NCBI GenBank assembly: GCA_046262295.1
Contig: JBHENC010000011.1
Location: 71,827 to 135,826, forward strand
DNA from: JBHENC01 sp046262295
Lineage (GTDB): Bacteria > Acidobacteriota > Blastocatellia > Pyrinomonadales > Pyrinomonadaceae
Length of the DNA stretch: 64,000 bases
Direction: 5' to 3'
The position numbers were made by a program, and so were the translations under genes. This document shows positions 43,735-52,360 of the stretch, in pieces (within the stretch, counting starts at the first letter, position 1; the number at the start of each line of letters is the position of its first letter). The notes beneath the pieces were generated by a model. It was not told the DNA's origin and made no database searches. It worked only from the letters and a program-made list of their open reading frames with translations.

Positions 43735-45621
43735 CTATCTGTCACGATCTTTCAGCGGCAAATCAACGACGAAGCGTGTGCCTTTACCGGGTTCGCTGGT
43801 GACGTTGATTGTGCCGCCGTGTTGTTCGACGATCTGTTTGACGATGGCGAGGCCTAAGCCTGTGCCGCGCGTTTTGGTGGTGAAGAACGGCTCGAAGATG
43901 CGAGCGCGCGTCGCTTCGTTCATGCCGCTGCCGTGATCCTGAACGCTCACGCGGGCGAACGCTGTGTGGCTTCCCTGCCGCATCTTGTTATCGCCCGCGC
44001 CGTTGCCAGCGTTCTCTTTGCCGTCGGAAGCGTTGACGGCGATGCGCTCGGTGGCGATGACAATCGGCGATTCCGCTTTGCTCGCGTCAACGGCATTGGC
44101 AATCAGATTAACGAAGACTTGCCGTAACTTATCTTCATCCCACTCGCCGCGCAGAGGCTCTTTACTCCAACGCTTTTCCACCGGCGTCCGTTTCTCGCCC
44201 AACCTATCTGCGACAAGCTCGAGGCTTCCGTCAAGCAATCCGTGCAGTTCAACTTTTGAAAGCGCGAGCGTCTTCTCGCGCGAGAATAAAGTGACTTCGC
44301 CGACGAGATTGTTTAAGTGATGAATGCCGCGATTCACCAGATCAATCGTCTTAATCGAGTTCTGATCCGTCGTCGCGTCGCGCAGCATCGAAACGCCGAG
44401 GCGGATGCTGCCGAGCGGGTTTTTGATTTCATGCGCGAGTTGCGCCGCCGCCTGCCCGACCGCCGCCAGCGATTCCGATCTTCGCAAATCGTGCTCCGCT
44501 TCGGCGGCTTCCGTCACGTCCACCAGCATAATTATCTGGCCGCGTTCGTCATCAATCACGAGCGGCGACGAGTACACGTCAAAGAATCGTTTTGCGGCGT
44601 GTTGCGACTCTTGCAGTGCGGCGGCATTAAGCGTCCAGCGCCCGTGATACGTCGGCTGCTCGACGCGCTTTGCCGTCGCCGCTTCGAGCATTTCCTGTGC
44701 TTCGGGCGAAGCAAGCTTGTCGTGTACGTTGCCGCCGATGACGGCCTGCGGCACGAGTTTGAAAAAGGCTGTGTTGGCGCTGCGCACGCTCCCGCGCGCA
44801 TCAATGGCGGCGACGGCGCTGACGATGCCTTCCAGCATCTGCGTGCTGAAAGAGCGTTCGCGTCCGGCAATCTCGAGGCTTTCGCGCACTTGACGAAAAC
44901 GCCTTTGCACTTCGCGGATGGTGATCGCGGCGACGAGCGCGCCGACGAGCAACGCCAGCCACGTGAGCCAGCGAATCGTCTGCGCCGCACGCGATTGCAG
45001 CGCGTCGCTCTCCTGCAACACTTTATCCTGATCGCGCGCCGCCTCATCCAAAAACTCCTGAAGCTCGACATCCACCACGCGGAATTTTTCAAAGCCTTCG
45101 AGCGAATAGCGATTGAAGTCTGCGACCGTTTCAAGATAAGCGTTGAGGTCGCGGTGAAAGATTGCGCCCTTTTCGGTTTGCGCGATTGGCAAGTGATCGA
45201 AGATCGGCAAGACTTTATTGAATTCCGCACGTGCGTTGTTTAGACGTTGGGCGACGGGCGGCAGCAATCCGCCGCGCGCTTCCGCATCGGCGCGCGCACG
45301 CACTTCGTTGTTCAGCTTCGTCGCCGCCCCGCGCAATTGCAACAACACGCTAAGCTGCGTTCCCTGCTGTCTCTCAAGATCAAGCACACGTTCGCTCACG
45401 CTCTCCACGCGGCGCACACTCAAAAGTCCTAGCGCAAGAACGAGCGCAAGCAGCAATGCGAAGCCTACCACCAGCAAACTCAAAATCGGCGCGCGCGTTT
45501 TATCCGCGCGAGGGGTATCGCCGTGCGCTTCGCCCTGCGCCGCGTCGTCCGGCGCATTCGCGCGGCGGTAAACCACCTCGCCCCCCCCGCCTTTTTTCTC
45601 CGCCGGTTTATCTTTGCTCAT
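43735..45621 (-). CDS. Sensor histidine kinase (two-helix, PAS)
   Basis: 628 residues. A disordered Gly/Asp-rich N-terminus precedes membrane helix 1 (45-68). An extracytoplasmic helical sensor (70-215) leads to membrane helix 2 (216-234). A PAS domain lies at about 256-375. HisKA carries His397 in QLAHEIKNPLGSIRLG. HATPase_c has N-box VNLIANAVDASKA, DHGSGM and FEPFFTTKTRGTGLGLAIVK. An about 25-residue Gly/Asn-rich insert sits in the ATPase domain. No cognate regulator is adjacent. It lies downstream of polA in the same orientation, separated by a heptamer hairpin. Confidence 0.93.
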   Translation of the reverse strand: MSKDKPAEKKGGGGEVVYRRANAPDDAAQGEAHGDTPRADKTRAPILSLLVVGFALLLALVLALGLLSVRRVESVSERVLDLERQQGTQLSVLLQLRGAATKLNNEVRARADAEARGGLLPPVAQRLNNARAEFNKVLPIFDHLPIAQTEKGAIFHRDLNAYLETVADFNRYSLEGFEKFRVVDVELQEFLDEAARDQDKVLQESDALQSRAAQTIRWLTWLALLVGALVAAITIREVQRRFRQVRESLEIAGRERSFSTQMLEGIVSAVAAIDARGSVRSANTAFFKLVPQAVIGGNVHDKLASPEAQEMLEAATAKRVEQPTYHGRWTLNAAALQESQHAAKRFFDVYSSPLVIDDERGQIIMLVDVTEAAEAEHDLRRSESLAAVGQAAAQLAHEIKNPLGSIRLGVSMLRDATTDQNSIKTIDLVNRGIHHLNNLVGEVTLFSREKTLALSKVELHGLLDGSLELVADRLGEKRTPVEKRWSKEPLRGEWDEDKLRQVFVNLIANAVDASKAESPIVIATERIAVNASDGKENAGNGAGDNKMRQGSHTAFARVSVQDHGSGMNEATRARIFEPFFTTKTRGTGLGLAIVKQIVEQHGGTINVTSEPGKGTRFVVDLPLKDRDR

Positions 45622-45635
45622 AAGGGTAAAGATAA

Positions 45636-45693
45636 GTTTTCAGTTTTTAGTAATAGGCAGCGGCTGAAAACTCAAAACTAAAACTGAAAACTA
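45636..45693. repeat. Heptamer-repeat hairpin (TTTTCAG type), copy 2
   Basis: Left units GTTTTCA, GTTTTTA, GTAATAG and right units TGAAAAC, TCAAAAC, TAAAAC (6 bases), TGAAAAC form a hairpin between polA (its stop is inside the right arm edge) and the histidine kinase start. Confidence 0.85.
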
Positions 45694-48444
45694 TTTCGCT
45701 TCCATCCAGTTGTCGCCGATGCCGACTTCGACTTCGAGCGGAACGTCTAACTCGACGGCCTTTTCCATTTCGCGGCGGACGAGTTCGGCGACGCGCGCGA
45801 CTTCGGCTTCGGGCGCTTCGATCAGCAGTTCATCGTGAATCTGCATAATCATACGCGCTTTGAAATTCTCGCGCCGCAGAGCTTCGTCAACTTGCAGCAT
45901 CGCCATCTTAACAATATCGCTGCTTGTGCCCTGAATCGGCATATTGATGGCTTCGCGTTCGGCACGCCCGCGTATGTTGCCGTTGCGGTCGTTGATGCCG
46001 GGAATCGGACGTATGCGCCCGTAAAGCGAGCGCACGTAGCCTTGCTCGCGCGCCTTCTCCGGCACTTCGTCCATAAAGCGGCGCACGCCTTTGTAAGTAT
46101 CGTAGTAATCGTCAATCACTTTACGCGCTTCTTTGAGCGAGATGCCGACGCGCTGCGAAAGACCGAAAGGTTCGACGGCGTAAGCGATGGCGAAGTTGAC
46201 GATCTTAGCGAAGCGGCGCGCTTCCTTTAATTCCTCTTTGGTCTTTGCGCCGAAGACGAGGCGCGCGGTACGCGAGTGTATGTCGTCGCCTTTCTGAAAT
46301 GCGTCCAGCATCTCCGGATCATGCGTGACGTGCGCGAGCAGGCGCAACTCCAGTTGCGAATAGTCTGCGGCGATAAACTTACAACCCTTTTCGGGGACGA
46401 AGGCGCGGCGGATGCGTCGTCCGAGTTCGGTGCGAATCGGAATATTTTGCAAATTCGGTTCGGACGAAGAGAGCCTGCCCGTCGCCGTCACCGTCTGGTT
46501 TAGCTGGCAATGAATGCGCCCGTCCGCGCCGATCTGTCCGGGCAAGGCGTCCGTGTAAACGGTCTTCAGTTTATCCAATTCGCGGTATTCGATAATCAAG
46601 CGCGGCAGTTCGTATTTCTGTGCCAACTCTTCGAGCACGGCCTTGCTCGTCGAGACGCGACCCGTCGAAGTCTTGCGCCCGGAGCTGATGTTCAGTTCTT
46701 CCAGAACTTCACCGACTTGTTTGGGCGAGTTGATCTTGAATTCGCGCCCCGCCACTTCGTAAATCTTGGCGGTCAACTTTTCCAACTCTGCGCCGAGATG
46801 CGCCGAGAGTTCAGCGAGCACCTGTGTGTCAACACGCAAGCCAGCACGTTCCATGCGGTACAGCAAAGGCGCAAGCGGCAATTCTATCTCTTTGTAGATT
46901 GATTCAAGACCTTGCTCTAATAATCGCCCGTGCAGCACGTGCGCGGATTGCGCCGTAAAGTCTGCGGCTTCGGCGGCGCGCCACTGCGCATCAGTCCAAT
47001 TTTCGGGCGCGTCTCCGGCGTTGTCCGCGCCGACGGCTTCGCGCGCGAGGTCTGCTAAATTATATTTGCTGCGCACGGGATCGAGCAGATACGCGGCGAG
47101 CAACGTATCATCCGTGACGCCTTCAGGTTCGATGCCGTGCGGTTCAAGCAGCGCGACGGCGCGTTTCAAATCATGCACGGACTTTGAAAGAAGACCGTTC
47201 GCCAGCACGTCTCGCAACAGAGAGACGGCCGTCTCCGTTCCCTCTTCAAAGTTTTCCAGATCAACGTAAGCAGCCGACCCCGGCGCGGTCGAGATGCCGA
47301 TGCCGGTAGCGGCCGTGCTATCGCGCGTGTTGCCCTGCTGCCCCGCGCCGACGGGCGACGATGAATCGCTGACAGCAAAGCCCCAGTGTTCCGCGTCCCA
47401 GAGCGTGCGAACGAGTGCTTCCAATTCGGCGCGCGTGCGTATGATGCGATAGCGATGCGTGCCAGCGGCGGCGGGAGCACCGGCGGCGACAGCGGTGGCG
47501 GCGTCGGCGAATTCGCGCGTCAGCACTTGAAATTCCAGCTCGCGGAAGAGTTGGTAGGCGGCGGCGCGATCCGGCGTTTGCGCGCGGAGTTTATCAAGGT
47601 CAAGCTCTATGTTGACATCCGTGCGGATCGTCGCCAGATCGAGCGATTGGCGTATCAGGTCGGCGTTGTCGCGCAAAGATTCGCGGTAAGTTTTATGTTT
47701 GACCTGTTCCCAATTCTTCAGCGCGTTTTCAATCGAACCGTACTCTTTGACAATCTGCACAGCGCCCTTCGCGCCGATGCCGGGCGCACCCGGAATATTG
47801 TCAACCGCATCGCCCATCAAGCCGAGAAGCTCCACAATCTGCGCGGGCGGCACGCCGAACTTCGCTTCGACCCATGCTTCATCGCACCACTCGACGGGCG
47901 GCACAGGCTCTTTGCGTTTCACGTTCTGCGAATTTTGCCGCATACAGATAACGTGCGGATCGCGCACAAGCTGGCACATATCCTTGTCGTTTGAAACGAT
48001 TACGGCCTGCAAGTTTTTCGCAGCGGCCTTGAGCGCGAGCGTGCCGATTACATCGTCGGCCTCAAAGCCGGGCGCGTTCAGGATAGGGATGTTGTAGACT
48101 TCGCAGACGCGCATGATATACGGCAGTTGCGATTGCAACTCGTCGGGCATCTCGGCGCGATGCTCTTTGTAAGCGGCGTAAGTCTCTTTGCGAAAGGTCG
48201 GTTCGGCGGATTCAAAGACGGCGGCGATGTAGTGCGGCTGTTCGTCCGCGAGCAGTTTGCGCAGCATACTCGTGAAGATGAAGATGGCCTGCGTCACCTG
48301 TCCCTGCGTGTTGGTCAGAGGGTCTGTGCGCCCGCTCATCGGCGCGAAGAACGCGCGAAAGATATGCGACATAGAGTCAATCAGAAAGACTCTCTCAAGC
48401 GGGGCGGCGGCAGAAGAAGTCTGCGTAGATTCTTTGCGTGGCAT
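45691..48444 (-). CDS. polA: DNA polymerase I
   Basis: 917 residues from the ATG at 48444. The 5'-nuclease domain (about 15-290; FLIDSMSHIFRAFFA, GFEADDVIGTL, GLMGDAVDNIPGAPGIG) is intact. The 3'-5' exonuclease domain (about 330-510) lacks the DxE metal motif (FAVSDSSSPV instead of FDTET) and carries HDLK for the HN motif, so proofreading is probably lost. The polymerase has motif A DYSQLELRLLAH and motif C QIHDELLIEAP. Motif B reads RRFAKIVNFAIAYAVEPFGL, with alanines at the two usual glycines of NFGxxYG. It repairs and processes Okazaki fragments. Confidence 0.96.
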   Translation of the reverse strand: MPRKESTQTSSAAAPLERVFLIDSMSHIFRAFFAPMSGRTDPLTNTQGQVTQAIFIFTSMLRKLLADEQPHYIAAVFESAEPTFRKETYAAYKEHRAEMPDELQSQLPYIMRVCEVYNIPILNAPGFEADDVIGTLALKAAAKNLQAVIVSNDKDMCQLVRDPHVICMRQNSQNVKRKEPVPPVEWCDEAWVEAKFGVPPAQIVELLGLMGDAVDNIPGAPGIGAKGAVQIVKEYGSIENALKNWEQVKHKTYRESLRDNADLIRQSLDLATIRTDVNIELDLDKLRAQTPDRAAAYQLFRELEFQVLTREFADAATAVAAGAPAAAGTHRYRIIRTRAELEALVRTLWDAEHWGFAVSDSSSPVGAGQQGNTRDSTAATGIGISTAPGSAAYVDLENFEEGTETAVSLLRDVLANGLLSKSVHDLKRAVALLEPHGIEPEGVTDDTLLAAYLLDPVRSKYNLADLAREAVGADNAGDAPENWTDAQWRAAEAADFTAQSAHVLHGRLLEQGLESIYKEIELPLAPLLYRMERAGLRVDTQVLAELSAHLGAELEKLTAKIYEVAGREFKINSPKQVGEVLEELNISSGRKTSTGRVSTSKAVLEELAQKYELPRLIIEYRELDKLKTVYTDALPGQIGADGRIHCQLNQTVTATGRLSSSEPNLQNIPIRTELGRRIRRAFVPEKGCKFIAADYSQLELRLLAHVTHDPEMLDAFQKGDDIHSRTARLVFGAKTKEELKEARRFAKIVNFAIAYAVEPFGLSQRVGISLKEARKVIDDYYDTYKGVRRFMDEVPEKAREQGYVRSLYGRIRPIPGINDRNGNIRGRAEREAINMPIQGTSSDIVKMAMLQVDEALRRENFKARMIMQIHDELLIEAPEAEVARVAELVRREMEKAVELDVPLEVEVGIGDNWMEAK

Positions 48445-48837
48445 TTGAAAGCGATGATAGAGGCGCGCGTCGGCGAGTGTCAACCGACATGATAACGGCG
48501 GAGTGTGGCGTCCGCGCCGCACATTCGCGGACGTACCACAACAAACGACGGGTTTTATTTCATGCGCAGAAACTTTCGACTAAAAGTATGCCGCAGTTCC
48601 GGCAGCTTGAAGCAAAGTTTTCTACAAACGCCACGTCGCACAAACAACTCTCTTTGTACCGTTTTTCATGATTTTGCAGACAAACGCAGGCGCGTCGAGA
48701 GTTCTTTTGCCCATCGAAATTTCATCGCTCACCGGACTGCGGCACGAGCTTTGCCAGCCAATCTACGATTAATTTAAGATATATTACGCGCGTTTATTCA
48801 AACTTGCGCGCCGTGACGATGCGAGGTTTCAATTCGT
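48445..48837. other. polA/lpxC divergent intergenic region
   Basis: About 390 bases with no supported gene. It includes a perfect 8-bp hairpin CGTCCGCG / CGCGGACG (48509-48533, 9-base loop). Promoters of the two divergent genes must lie here but I see no strong consensus. Confidence 0.4.
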
Positions 48838-49740
48838 TTGATTAAACAAACTACACTTGCTGCGCCCGTCGAAACGAGCGGCATAGGCATCCACACGGGC
48901 GTGCCCGTCAGCTTGCGCATACTGCCAGCGCCGCCCGACACAGGATATCTTTTCACGCGCACAGACCTCGGCGGCTTCGAGATTCCGGCGACGGTCGAAT
49001 GCGTCGCCAATTGCAGCTACGCGACGACGCTGATGCGAACCGGCGTGACGCTTTCAACAGTCGAACATCTGCTGGCGGCCTTGCGCGGTTCGGGGATAGA
49101 TAACGCTTTTATCGAAGTTGATAATCTGGAGCTGCCGATTATGGACGGCTCTGCGGAAGTCTTCATAGAGATGATCGAGCGCGCGGGAATCAAGCAGCAG
49201 ACGCGCGCCAAACGTGTCTTGCTAATACGCGAAAAGGTTTTTGTCGAGCAGGGCAATCGTCGTCTCAGCGTCGAACCCGCCGGGGCTTACGAGATAGAGT
49301 GCATGATTGATTTCGCGCATCCTTTAATCGGCGAGCAGCGTTTTCTGTTTGAACTCGCGGACGGCGCGTTCGGGCGCGAGATCGCGGCGGCGCGCACCTT
49401 CGGCTTCACAGATGAGATCGAAGCACTGCGCAAAGCCAACTTGATACGCGGCGGCTCGCTCGATAACGCCATCGTGCTGACGCCGGAAGGAATGCTCAAC
49501 ACAAACGGCCTGCGCTGGAAAGACGAATTCGTGCGCCACAAAATCCTAGACATCATCGGCGATCTTGCGCTCCTTGGAATGCCGCTCTTAGGGCGCGTCA
49601 AAGCCGAGCGCAGCGGCCACCTGCTGCACACCGCGCTGATGTCCAAACTCCTGCGCCAGCGCACCGCGTGGGAGATCATTGATATGCCAGCCAAGTCATT
49701 GCCGCACACTGAAGTCCGCACCCTCGCAAACAAAGCCTGA
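48838..49740 (+). CDS. lpxC: UDP-3-O-acyl-N-acetylglucosamine deacetylase
   Basis: 300 residues. This is the committed step of lipid A synthesis, a zinc deacetylase of the cytoplasm. Conserved start TTLAAPVETSGIGIHTGVPV, catalytic E76/H77 in STVEHLLAAL, and zinc/acid-base residues H234 and D238 (RHKILDIIGDLALLG) and H261 (SGHLLH) are all present. Translation starts at TTG (48838). No in-frame ATG lies nearby, and GAGG lies about 12 bases upstream. It shows that the organism builds LPS-type outer membrane. Confidence 0.96.
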   Translation: MIKQTTLAAPVETSGIGIHTGVPVSLRILPAPPDTGYLFTRTDLGGFEIPATVECVANCSYATTLMRTGVTLSTVEHLLAALRGSGIDNAFIEVDNLELPIMDGSAEVFIEMIERAGIKQQTRAKRVLLIREKVFVEQGNRRLSVEPAGAYEIECMIDFAHPLIGEQRFLFELADGAFGREIAAARTFGFTDEIEALRKANLIRGGSLDNAIVLTPEGMLNTNGLRWKDEFVRHKILDIIGDLALLGMPLLGRVKAERSGHLLHTALMSKLLRQRTAWEIIDMPAKSLPHTEVRTLANKA

Positions 49741-49768
49741 CGAACTCAATCTTTCATCCAACCTCTGT

Positions 49769-50491
49769 CTATTCGGCGCGCGCAAATTCATAAAAGAGAT
49801 GCAAGCGCAGCTCGCTTCGCAGAATCTCCGGGCGCACATCCGTTAAGCGCAGACGCAACGCGCCGCCCGCCGCATTGACGGGCACACGCGGCGCGAGTTG
49901 CGCGGCCTGAAAAACTTCAATCGGATTAACGCGCGCATCAATAGCGTTCTGCACAATTCCTTTAACGAGTCCGCTGGCGCGCGGTGAAAGATCGCTCAAG
50001 TGAAATTCCTGCACAGCGACGCGGGCGCGCAGGGACTGCCGCGCTTTGTCGTACTCAAGCGTCACGAGCGCATTCGTCCAGCCGCGAAAACGCACGCAGC
50101 CGAGCAGCCCCGCCGCGTATGAACCCGTGAACGCAAGCGGCGCGACGATGCGCCCGCTCTCGAAATGAACAGCCGTCTTCACGCCGTCAATCTCCCGCTG
50201 CAACACGACTTCGTTCGCGCAAGACGCCGAAGCATTCGCAGCGGAGAGCCGAAACGAAGGCGCTTTAAGATTCGTGAACAACGCCTCCAGAAAAGCGTTC
50301 CCCAGTTGCTCATTGAAACTCACCACAACTTCCGGCGGCGCAACGCCCTGCACGGCGAATTGCTCACCGGCAGCCATTCGCGTTGACTGCGCGAACGCAT
50401 TCGAGCCTGCGCTGTTTTGGCTGAAACCAACCAACCAACAGACACTTGCGAGAAAGAATAATTTGCGTTTGAAAGTACACATCTTGTTCAT
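49769..50491 (-). CDS. Hypothetical secreted protein
   Basis: 240 residues from the ATG at 50491 (MNKMCTFKRKLFFLASVCWL). The frame is open 27 residues further upstream. There is a signal peptide ending near NAFA. The mature part is beta-rich with FHLSDLSPRASGLVKGIVQN and VRPEILRSELRLHLFYEF. No family is recognised. It is convergent with lpxC. Confidence 0.65.
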   Translation of the reverse strand: MNKMCTFKRKLFFLASVCWLVGFSQNSAGSNAFAQSTRMAAGEQFAVQGVAPPEVVVSFNEQLGNAFLEALFTNLKAPSFRLSAANASASCANEVVLQREIDGVKTAVHFESGRIVAPLAFTGSYAAGLLGCVRFRGWTNALVTLEYDKARQSLRARVAVQEFHLSDLSPRASGLVKGIVQNAIDARVNPIEVFQAAQLAPRVPVNAAGGALRLRLTDVRPEILRSELRLHLFYEFARAE

Positions 50492-50531
50492 CTGTTCAAA
50501 TAAAAGTGTCGTCTGCCGCACCATCCAGCTG

Positions 50532-50858
50532 ATGCGCCCGGTTTTCGAATCGGTCTTGCCGGTGCCGGACAAGGCGCGTCAACGGATTTCGTCGCTGGCT
50601 GACAAAGAGCACAAGCGACGAAAAAAGCGCATCGGCACAGTGGACGAGTTCCGCGAAGCTTATCCCGAACTGACCTTCATTATTGATGGCGTCGAACAGC
50701 CCAAGCGCACTCCGATTGTGGCGATGACGGCGCACGCCCTCGAAGGAGATCGGGAGAAATGCCTTGCCGCAGGTATGTATGACTACGTCTCCAAGCCGGT
50801 CAAACATGAAGAACTGCGCGCGGTGCTTACCATCTGCTTAGCCGCTGCCGGGGATTAG
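50532..50858 (+). pseudogene. Transposase fragment fused to a response-regulator receiver tail
   Basis: 109 codons made of two unrelated remnants. The first part (LADKEHKRRKKRIGTVDEFR, EAYPELTFIIDGVEQPKR) matches the middle of IS5/DDE_Tnp_4-type transposases around the first catalytic aspartate (IDG). The second part (TPIVAMTAHALEGDREKCLA, AGMYDYVSKPVKHEELRAVL) is the C-terminal half of a receiver domain with the conserved lysine of SKPV. The join is near 50705. This looks like an IS insertion in a hybrid kinase/regulator gene followed by deletion of most of both. Confidence 0.75.
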
Positions 50859-50929
50859 CAGGTACGAAGTGGCTAAAGGATACGTCACGGTCACCGCCGG
50901 AAGTTACGAGAGGCGGCACAGCATCTTGC

Positions 50930-52267
50930 TTATCTCTTCCATTCTATGGGAAAGAGAGTTCCCGCTTTTTTCGGATTAAGTTGTCCTCCGACTTTAGCGA
51001 CGGCGCGTGAGAGAACGGGGTCTTGTGAAGTTGCCAAAGCGAAATCCGACATTAGCAATTTCTCATCGGGCGTTACGCCTACTCGCTCTAGGCTTTGGCC
51101 GTCTGTCATAATTACGTCGGCATCCGTGATACTGACGGCATAGTAAATCACCTGATCCGTTCCATGCTGTTGCGGATAAAGCTTACTTCTCATTACCGCG
51201 CCTGCCGTTTGGTCGCCGAAGACGAGGCCGCGCTTTTCGAGTTGCATCACACGCGCGAATATCTCTGCGGCCGATCCTGATTCGCTATCAACCAGTACTA
51301 TGAGCTGCCCTTTGAAGGCTTTAGTGCCGCGTGATTTAGCCACTAACGGCTTCATTTCATTACGACGTTTCAAATCACCAACCTTGATATCGTGATCGAA
51401 GACGTTCCCGAGCAACCGTTGCAGCGTAGCTTCCGCCCCGCCCCCGTTGCCGCGCAGATCCAAGATCAACGATTTACGTTTGTTGGCTCTCTCCATGATG
51501 TCATCTACTTCGTGGTCACTCAGATCGAACTGAGGCATTTTCCAGATAAAGATATCTTCCACATCTTCGTAAAAGCGTTGCCGGCGCAGGAACGACTCAG
51601 TTTCATCTTCCCGGATTTGATCGAAGATATCCTTAAACTCAACAATACGTTTGCCCGTCGTGACCTTCGACATAATCAACAATTCATGCGGCTGACCACC
51701 ACGACTTTGCACGACTAAAGCCATCGCTGCCTGCGGCTTCAGGCCATAGTAAGTGTACTGCATCTTCCATAAGTTCTCTCGTACCGGCTCATAGCCATTG
51801 ACCGAAATAACTTGATCTCCTACTTTTAGACCTTTGGTTTCCGCATCGCTTCCCGGCTTAATTGCGACGATGAAACACCGGGAGCCGATTATCTGCATTC
51901 GCCAACCGTAGTCGGTCTGTGCGGCACGCTTTGGTGGAATAAAGAGCGTATGCGAGTCGTTTAAGTCAACAACCGCCTGCCCGATGATTCCGAATATTTC
52001 GCTGTTGGATTTGGCCTGCTTGATCGCTTCATCAGCTGCCTTAAAGCGTGCGTCCAAATCAACGCCGTGATATGTCGGATCGTAATAGTGCTTTTGAATT
52101 TGTAGACGAACGGTGCGGAGCATTTCGCGGCCGCGTCCCCGATCACTGCCGGCAAGCTGACCGCGTGCCGTCCGAGGAGAGCCGGCCGTCACGATAAAGA
52201 GTGCCGCAACGATATATAAACAAGTAACTACGCCGCGCGGCGTGGAAGTAACATGGTTGTTTTTCAA
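50930..52267 (-). CDS. S41 family peptidase (C-terminal processing protease type)
   Basis: 445 residues with a signal peptide or anchor (14-36). A PDZ domain spans about 122-205 (FIVAIKPGSDAETKGLKVGD). The S41 catalytic domain includes LILDLRGNGGGAEATLQ, the serine motif DSESGSAAEIFARVM (330-335) and the lysine region about 25 residues later (GLVFGDQTAGAVM). It is probably periplasmic. Substrate is unknown. The adhesin gene is about 90 bases downstream on the same strand. Confidence 0.9.
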   Translation of the reverse strand: MKNNHVTSTPRGVVTCLYIVAALFIVTAGSPRTARGQLAGSDRGRGREMLRTVRLQIQKHYYDPTYHGVDLDARFKAADEAIKQAKSNSEIFGIIGQAVVDLNDSHTLFIPPKRAAQTDYGWRMQIIGSRCFIVAIKPGSDAETKGLKVGDQVISVNGYEPVRENLWKMQYTYYGLKPQAAMALVVQSRGGQPHELLIMSKVTTGKRIVEFKDIFDQIREDETESFLRRQRFYEDVEDIFIWKMPQFDLSDHEVDDIMERANKRKSLILDLRGNGGGAEATLQRLLGNVFDHDIKVGDLKRRNEMKPLVAKSRGTKAFKGQLIVLVDSESGSAAEIFARVMQLEKRGLVFGDQTAGAVMRSKLYPQQHGTDQVIYYAVSITDADVIMTDGQSLERVGVTPDEKLLMSDFALATSQDPVLSRAVAKVGGQLNPKKAGTLFPIEWKR

Positions 52268-52360
52268 ATGAAGAATCCTTTACAAGGTAATTTATTGAGG
52301 CAACCACTGACGGTTAAGCCGCAAGTCAGTGGTTGAAACTATTCGTGTGATTTATTTTTA

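Noticed and set aside
43683..43735. Short direct repeat TTATGCTGCT upstream of the first cassette as another attC
   Set aside because: Only the GCATAA/GTTATGC edge fits. The inner arms do not pair, so at most it is a remnant.
44317..45243. 308-codon plus-strand frame opposite the histidine kinase
   Set aside because: The minus-strand kinase has complete HisKA and ATPase motifs. The plus frame is Arg-rich shadow.
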